DNA of 13,834 bases from Monosiga brevicollis MX1 (lineage: Eukaryota; Opisthokonta; Choanoflagellata; Craspedida; Salpingoecidae). Every line of letters begins with the position of its first letter. The stretch's first letter is position 1. Made by a program: the position numbers and the translations under genes. The stretch is from NCBI RefSeq assembly GCF_000002865.3, contig NW_001865044.1, positions 1,378,869-1,392,702 on the forward strand, in the 5' to 3' direction. Under the pieces are notes generated by a model that worked only from the letters and a program-made list of their open reading frames with translations, was not told where the DNA came from and ran no database searches. Shown here in pieces: positions 9,737 through 13,834 of the stretch.

Positions 9737-10236
9737 GTGGAGTGAAACTGGGCAAGAAGACCGGTCGTCGTTCAACTGCTCTGATGCATTGTGCCTTCAA
9801 CTGTGAAAGCACTGTGAAAGCGCCTTTGACGGTTTGATGTCAAGGCCACGAGGGCCGGGTGCTTGCTTGTTCGCGGTTCATCCAGGGCACGCCAAAGGCG
9901 CGGGTGAAACGGGCGCGGAGCTGAGTTGGACGAGGCAGGGCACAACACCATGAGCATCGACCCTATACCCTCTTTCAAACAATCATAACCAGGCGAACAG
10001 CCTTCTTTCACTCCCCGAACGCATACCTGCAGTGGTGGACCAGCGCCACGAGGCGCCACGGGGCCAGCGCTGCCGTTTTGTTGCACAACAGCCACCCACA
10101 GTACAACAGTACAACCTCGGAGTTGTCAGATGAAAATACCACGTGCCACGACGACTTTAGTCAAGGATCGTTTAAAGCTTTTTTTCTATGTCAAGTAAAA
10201 TGTGCTTTATATGGAGTTTTATGTAGCTTGATCTTT
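9737..10236. other. Divergent intergenic region between RTK-B and the 5S rRNA gene
   Basis: These 500 bp lie upstream of RTK-B (-) and upstream of the 5S gene (+), so they should contain the RTK-B promoter and 5' UTR. Visible structure: an exact 11-bp tandem duplication ACTGTGAAAGC (9800-9821), a 10-bp imperfect tandem GCGCCACG(A/G)G (10043-10062), and an 8-bp tandem CAGTACAA (10099-10114). A minus-strand ORF across 9772-10095 has no ATG at its start and no recognisable domain. I see no gene. Confidence 0.5.
9800..9821. repeat. Exact 11-bp tandem duplication ACTGTGAAAGC
   Basis: Two perfect, adjacent copies (9800-9810 and 9811-9821) sit 64-85 bp upstream of the RTK-B start codon, so in its presumed 5' UTR or core promoter. 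It could be a paired regulatory site or simple replication slippage. Confidence 0.7.
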
Positions 10237-10354
10237 GCCAACGGTCATACCACATGGAATACACCGGCTCTCGTCCGATCGCCGCAGTTAAGCCATGTTG
10301 GGCCATGCTAGTACTATCGTGGGTGACCAGATGGGAATACATGGTGCTGTTGGC
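10237..10354 (+). rRNA. 5S ribosomal RNA
   Basis: A full-length (about 118-nt) eukaryotic 5S rRNA gene. The ends GCCAAC (10237-10242) and GTTGGC (10349-10354) pair to close helix I. Conserved landmarks occur in order: GGTCATACCAC, TCGTCCGATC, the A-box-like CAGTTAAGC, AGTACTATCGTGGGTGACC (box C region), and ATGGGAATAC...GGTGCTGTTGGC. In eukaryotes these A-box/intermediate/C-box sequences are the internal promoter bound by TFIIIA, with transcription by RNA polymerase III. It is followed at once by a T-run terminator. It is a single copy here among protein genes, not in a visible tandem array. Confidence 0.96.
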
Positions 10355-10360
10355 CTTCTC

Positions 10361-10371
10361 TTTTTTTTTTT
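10361..10371 (+). terminator. RNA polymerase III terminator (T11) of the 5S gene
   Basis: Eleven consecutive T residues start 6 nt after the 3' end of the 5S rRNA; four or more T on the non-template strand terminate Pol III. A second TTTT follows at 10373-10376 as possible backup. Confidence 0.85.
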
Positions 10372-10732
10372 GTTTTGGCCGTTGCCAATGAATGACGGTA
10401 ACGCGCTCGCGTTTCGCTGGTTTTTTTTCCCTGTCGTCCCCTTTTGGCTTTTTTTCTGTACGCCGTGTGCCGTCGTCCTCCCTTGCTCCTCCTTGCTACG
10501 TTGGGTGAGTGTGGCTCGCGTGTGAATCGGCTAGTACTGACGAACCAAAGGTGACGTGCATCACACACATATGCACGTTTACTCGCTATTTTACTTTAGT
10601 TTTACCACACTCACCATGTGTAGGCTTCAAGTTCACCCATATTTCCCAAGGACACCCAGGACAAAGGTGTCCTATATTAGGACAAAGGCACTTGGATACG
10701 ATCCTAGAATGATACAACAAGCCTCCTTCGAC

Positions 10733-10794
<62 letters not shown>

Positions 10795-10981
10795 AGTCTC
10801 TGTTCAAGTCGAGCATTTATTTTTTGCCTTGCAGTGCTAGAGGGAGAGAGCTTGGTGAGTCGTGGCTGGACTGTGCTGGCCGTGTTTCACTCTGGAATGG
10901 TGCCGATGGTTCGTGGCTGCAGCTCGGAACAAGGAGCTCGCACGACACTCATGCCTCACGTTCCTGCACAGGACAAAAGTC
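10372..10981 (+). other. Upstream region of the Cys-rich gene, with possible 5' UTR introns
   Basis: This 610-bp stretch between the 5S terminator and the start of the next gene holds T-rich tracts (10421-10456), a 10-bp direct repeat AGGACAAAGG (10658-10667 and 10679-10688) and the GA microsatellite. Near the gene are a good acceptor TTTATTTTTTGCCTTGCAG ending at 10833, a strong donor GTGAGT at 10855 and an acceptor TTCCTGCACAG ending at 10971. An intron 10855-10971 would be 117 bp, matching this gene's coding introns (113-119 bp). The 5' UTR is therefore probably spliced. No coding potential is seen. Confidence 0.4.
10735..10789. repeat. (GA)n dinucleotide microsatellite, about 27 units
   Basis: An uninterrupted 55-nt GA tract followed by GGGAGGAG. 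It lies about 190 bp upstream of the ATG of the Cys-rich gene, in its presumed promoter or 5' UTR. It creates spurious Arg/Glu and Ser/Leu ORFs on the two strands. Confidence 0.97.
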
Positions 10982-12915
10982 ATGCTTCAGTTAGTCGGTG
11001 TGAGCGAGCACCAGCGTTGGTGCGGCCTGCTCCTCACTCTGCTTCTCACAAGTTAGTCTGTGCTTCTGTCTTTGTTCTTGCAAGGCCACACAAACCTTTT
11101 GCTGCCGTTCTTACTCTTGCGCTGCCTGCTCACCCTCCTCGGCTCCTTGCCCGCGGTGGTTGGCTTCAGCTCATGTGGCAGAGTCGGCTCAAGTGGTTTA
11201 CATGGGTGGCTTCTGCGATGACGCCGATGCTGGCCTGGACGACGCCTTGCTCGTGTTTGACTCGACTACCACTTGCTACAACGTTATGAACAAGCACTAC
11301 ACCTTCTCCTGTTTGGCAGACGGCACGCCACAAGCACAGGCCTGGACGACGTCGGACTGTACCACACCTACAACCATCACCAACTTCACTTCGGGCTGCC
11401 TGGAAGACGCACACATTTTTTGCGCCGAGGATACACAGCAGCCCTCGCATACCACAGCGATCATGAGTGCCTATCGATCCGAAAACTGCATGTCAGAGCC
11501 CATCAGCAACCTGGCCATCCGCGACACCTGTCCCAATGCCGTGGCACCTTCGTTTGCCCTTTCACCAGGCAGAAATTCTTCCAACATTTGCGACGATGAC
11601 GACGGCTGTGTTGAATTTTTTGCTTCCAATCTGGGCTTTATTCGCATCACCGCAACCTGCTACACCGACGACACGATTCTCGTAGAGTTTTTCAGGGATA
11701 CTTGCGACGAAAGCTACTTTCGCGCCACAGTATCGCCGGGTGCCTGCTTTGATGTGGGCACCAATTACACCGGTGCGTCAAAGGGCCTTGCGCCCTTCTT
11801 TCCCGCGTCTCCCCTTCAACCACTTTTCCATGCTTTTGTGCCGGTTTTTCTCACCGCTTGTTGCCACGTCTTTGATTGTCCCAAGGAACCGTCTCGACCT
11901 TTACTCAATACCTTTTGGCAAGCTTGGGATCCTTTTCCTTCACTTGCGTCGATGCTGCGCCCCAAGAAACACCCCCGGGTGAAAACCCAGACACCCTATT
12001 TGTCGGGGGTTTGTGTGAGAGCGAGAACAGCACCATCAACAATGCTGGCATCTTCTTCCTCTCTGACGAATGCTATTCCGTGGGAAATGGCCACTACACC
12101 TTTGCCTGTGACGCCAATGATTTGGCCGTTGTCAAGGAGTGGGATGATCCCGACTGCACCACGACCTACGTGTATTCCACCCTCGAGGACAGCTGCTTTA
12201 CGGGCCTCGATGATCCAAGCCAAATCACTTGCTCCGTCGACACACCCGCGGCCACCACTGCTGTCGCAGCCGCATACAGCTCGGGCGACTGCTCAACAGA
12301 TCTGATTGCATATCTTCCCATCCGTGACAATTGCGAAGATGCGCCCTCCATGGCCTATGCTCTCAATTCCCAAGCCACCGCCACAGTCCGCTGCTCCGCA
12401 GATCAAGGGTGCATGGACTTTTTTCAGGCTGACCTTGGCTACCTTAGAATCGTCGCAACTTGTGATGCCGAAAAGACAGCCAATGTCGTGTTTTACAAAG
12501 ACGATTGCAGTACCGTGGCTCACAACATGTCTTTTCCTGAAGGATCCTGCTTGGCCCATGGCACCAACCTCACCAGTACGTCCCCCGTCATGCATTGAAC
12601 GTCCATCGCAGGCCCCAAGGCATTACTCATTCTTCTTCTCACCCTGACCGAACATTTTCACTGCTACGCTCTTGCGTGCGCCGCCTCGTCATAGTGAGTT
12701 CATCCAGCTTCACTCAGTTTCTGCTCGCTGCGTTTGGCTCCATCTCTTTTTACTGTGTCGACGAAGCAGAGGCCGCGAGTAGCTCAACCAGCTCCGCTTC
12801 CAGCACGTCTTTCACATCGACTGAACAGCCCAACAGTGCTGGTCGCGCTGCTGCATCGTGGCCCACCATCTGCCTGCTTGCAAGCGTCTTCTTTTTCGTT
12901 CTGTACTTCTTCTAA
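10982..12915 (+). CDS. Secreted, probably GPI-anchored Cys-rich protein with two copies of an unrecognised domain, four exons
   Basis: Model join(10982..11051, 11170..11772, 11886..12575, 12695..12915), 527 aa. Exon 1 encodes a signal peptide (core WCGLLLTLLLTTH, about 14-26) from the only ATG in its frame. The donors are GTTAGT, GTGCGT and GTACGT; all three introns are phase 1 and 113-119 bp long. The body is two copies (about 30-245 and 260-475) of a roughly 215-aa Cys-rich unit. Shared motifs in order: GG(F/L)C, CYxVxNxHYTFxC, DCTT, AYxSxxC, LxIRDxC, GCxxFFxxxLGxxRIxATC, VxFxxDxC, GTNxT, FTQxLLAxxGSxSFxCVD. A Ser/Thr-rich stalk follows, and the protein ends in the hydrophobic TICLLASVFFFVLYFF with no cytoplasmic residues, as in GPI-attachment signals. 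I do not recognise the domain; the role is inferred only to be extracellular or at the cell surface. Confidence 0.78.
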
Positions 12916-13315
12916 GCTTTGAAAGCTCGGTCAGACGAAACAAATGGCATGTACATACACAGTCATGTTCAAGCTTGGCCTGGGTCTCGGGGGTGTTTAT
13001 GCCTCTTGTAACTATTGTTTGTAAATTTTGGATCAGGGACTCCTCGATTGTTCCTGTCATTATACTCTCAAGTTAATTGCTTTGTCTGCTCTCTGGCAAG
13101 AACCATGACCAAGTTCGACAATCTGAAGAAAAGCCTGATATCTATCTTTGCACCCGCACGCACACACACACAAGGCGGCGAACCTGCCCATGCCTAAAAT
13201 CGTCATTTTAGTCATGGGAGAGACTGCACGCATGGGACTTTGAAACATTCAAGTCACAGGACTGTGCAGCCCAATTCATAATGAAGCGCAAAATGCATGC
13301 CGGCTCCTCAGCAGA
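12916..13315. other. Convergent 3' intergenic region between the Cys-rich and LRR genes
   Basis: These 400 bp hold the 3' UTRs of the gene on + (stop at 12915) and the gene on - (stop at 13316). They contain a short CA run (13157-13171) and a perfect 7-bp inverted repeat CTAAAAT-CGTC-ATTTTAG (13194-13211). No clear AATAAA is seen for either gene, and no further gene. Confidence 0.55.
13194..13211. repeat. Perfect inverted repeat, 7-bp arms and 4-nt loop
   Basis: CTAAAAT (13194-13200), loop CGTC, ATTTTAG (13205-13211). It lies between two convergent genes and reads as a small hairpin on either strand. It may act in 3'-end formation or be a chance palindrome. Confidence 0.5.
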
Positions 13316-13834
13316 TCAACAGGTGGGGCACGAGTTTGTCAGGCTAAAGACATGGCAAGTGCCCAGCGGCTGCAAAACAGCTTGAACTTCTTGAAGATTC
13401 GATGCAAGATTGTAGCAGAACCGGATTGACTTGCCAATCGAGGTCAGCCCACCAAAACCGTCGACATCGGCCAGTGCGGTGTTTCCCTACATTGAGGAGA
13501 GGAGTTGGTATAAGTGGAAAACTGTGCAGAGATACCACACGCAAAGCTCTTGCGTTGATGTAGAGGTGTTGGTCGATGGATGTCAAACCGCCAAAGCCAT
13601 CAATGTTGGTCAGCGCATAGTTGCTCTAAAAGTCATGGCCTTGATGTGAGTCTCGTCGTCTTGACGTCGTGTGGGCCCCGTTTCGGATTCCGTGTGCGTA
13701 CCGTAATCGTAACATTTGCCCCGACAAAAGTTAGGCTACTCAAGCCATCCACGTTGGGAAGTGACGGATTGTACTACGGACACATGAATCAAGGGCATTT
13801 TTAGTCATGACTGAGACGCTGACTGCGCTGGACA
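13316..13834 (-). CDS. Leucine-rich-repeat protein, C-terminal part (runs off the right edge)
   Basis: Partial model complement(join(13316..13486, 13554..13625, 13702..13773, and possibly 13812..>13834)). Three successive exons each carry one repeat with the pattern xNxxLxNVDGLxSLTxVGxxVxIx: YNPSLPNVDGLSSLTFVG..., SNYALTNIDGFGGLTSID..., GNTALADVDGFGGLTSIG.... Repeats are 24 residues, and introns fall in phase 0 at the same repeat position. The last exon adds about 32 residues with three Cys and ends at TGA (13316-13318). The second exon fits exactly 24 codons only if its donor is GC (GCAAGA at 13553); otherwise GT donors 15 or 18 nt downstream add five or six residues. The 38-bp intron implied for the edge exon is short, so that piece is doubtful. 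The N-terminus, localisation and function are not visible. Confidence 0.6.

Noticed and set aside
9356-9806. Plus-strand ORFs opposite RTK-B exon 1
   Set aside because: They are antisense shadows of a GC-rich coding exon; the minus strand carries the signal peptide and the Cys-rich region similar to RTK-A.
10586-10816. Minus-strand ORF rich in Ser-Leu
   Set aside because: It is created by the (GA)n microsatellite read in reverse and has no other coding signal.
11773-12305. Long plus-strand ORF continuing from repeat 1 of the Cys-rich gene into repeat 2 in another frame
   Set aside because: The continuation lacks the repeat motifs. Splicing at the GTGCGT donor leads in frame into a second full copy of the domain.
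1-13834. tRNA genes, transposable elements, CRISPR arrays, bacterial operon signals
   Set aside because: No cloverleaf with a GGTTCRANNCC-like arm, no terminal repeats with transposase or reverse-transcriptase motifs, and no spaced direct-repeat array was seen. The window is spliced eukaryotic DNA.

Overview
This is eukaryotic nuclear DNA. Every protein gene is broken by short GT-AG introns, mostly 55-190 bp. There is a complete eukaryotic 5S rRNA gene, and two genes encode receptor tyrosine kinases (RTKs) with the metazoan/choanoflagellate signature HRDVAARN. Compact intron-rich genes, moderately high GC and divergent RTKs with unfamiliar ectodomains point to a choanoflagellate; a Monosiga-like species is my best guess. 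That is inference from gene content, not a database match.

Layout from left to right. (1) 75-1057, +: two-exon phytanoyl-CoA dioxygenase (PhyH)-like Fe(II)/2-oxoglutarate oxygenase. (2) 1370-4950, -: eight-exon RTK (RTK-A, 956 aa as modelled). (3) 5542-9736, -: twelve-exon paralogous RTK (RTK-B, 1011 aa as modelled). The two RTKs lie head to tail and share ectodomain layout, juxtamembrane sequence, kinase sequence and most intron positions and phases, so they look like a local tandem duplication. (4) 10237-10354, +: 5S rRNA gene followed by an 11-T RNA polymerase III terminator. (5) 10735-10789: (GA)n microsatellite. (6) 10982-12915, +: four-exon secreted, probably GPI-anchored, Cys-rich protein made of two copies of a domain I do not recognise; all its coding introns are phase 1. 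(7) 13316-13834, -: the 3' end of a leucine-rich-repeat gene in which each repeat of 24 residues appears to be one exon; it runs off the right edge.

Exon models were built by hand from splice-site motifs, reading-frame continuity and comparison of paralogues or internal repeats. Each of the four complete models closes in frame. The strongest internal check is that a 198-nt kinase exon of RTK-A matches three RTK-B exons of 125, 27 and 46 nt (sum 198), and the exon carrying the activation loop is 64 nt in both genes.

Functionally, three or four of the five protein genes encode cell-surface or secreted proteins (two RTKs, the Cys-rich protein and probably the LRR protein). The PhyH-like enzyme is the only evident metabolic gene. 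The RTKs have very short tails without tyrosines. They share a juxtamembrane YPxL motif, and RTK-B ends in a possible PDZ-binding sequence, so any downstream coupling is probably not through tail phosphotyrosines. I see no mobile element, CRISPR array or tRNA.
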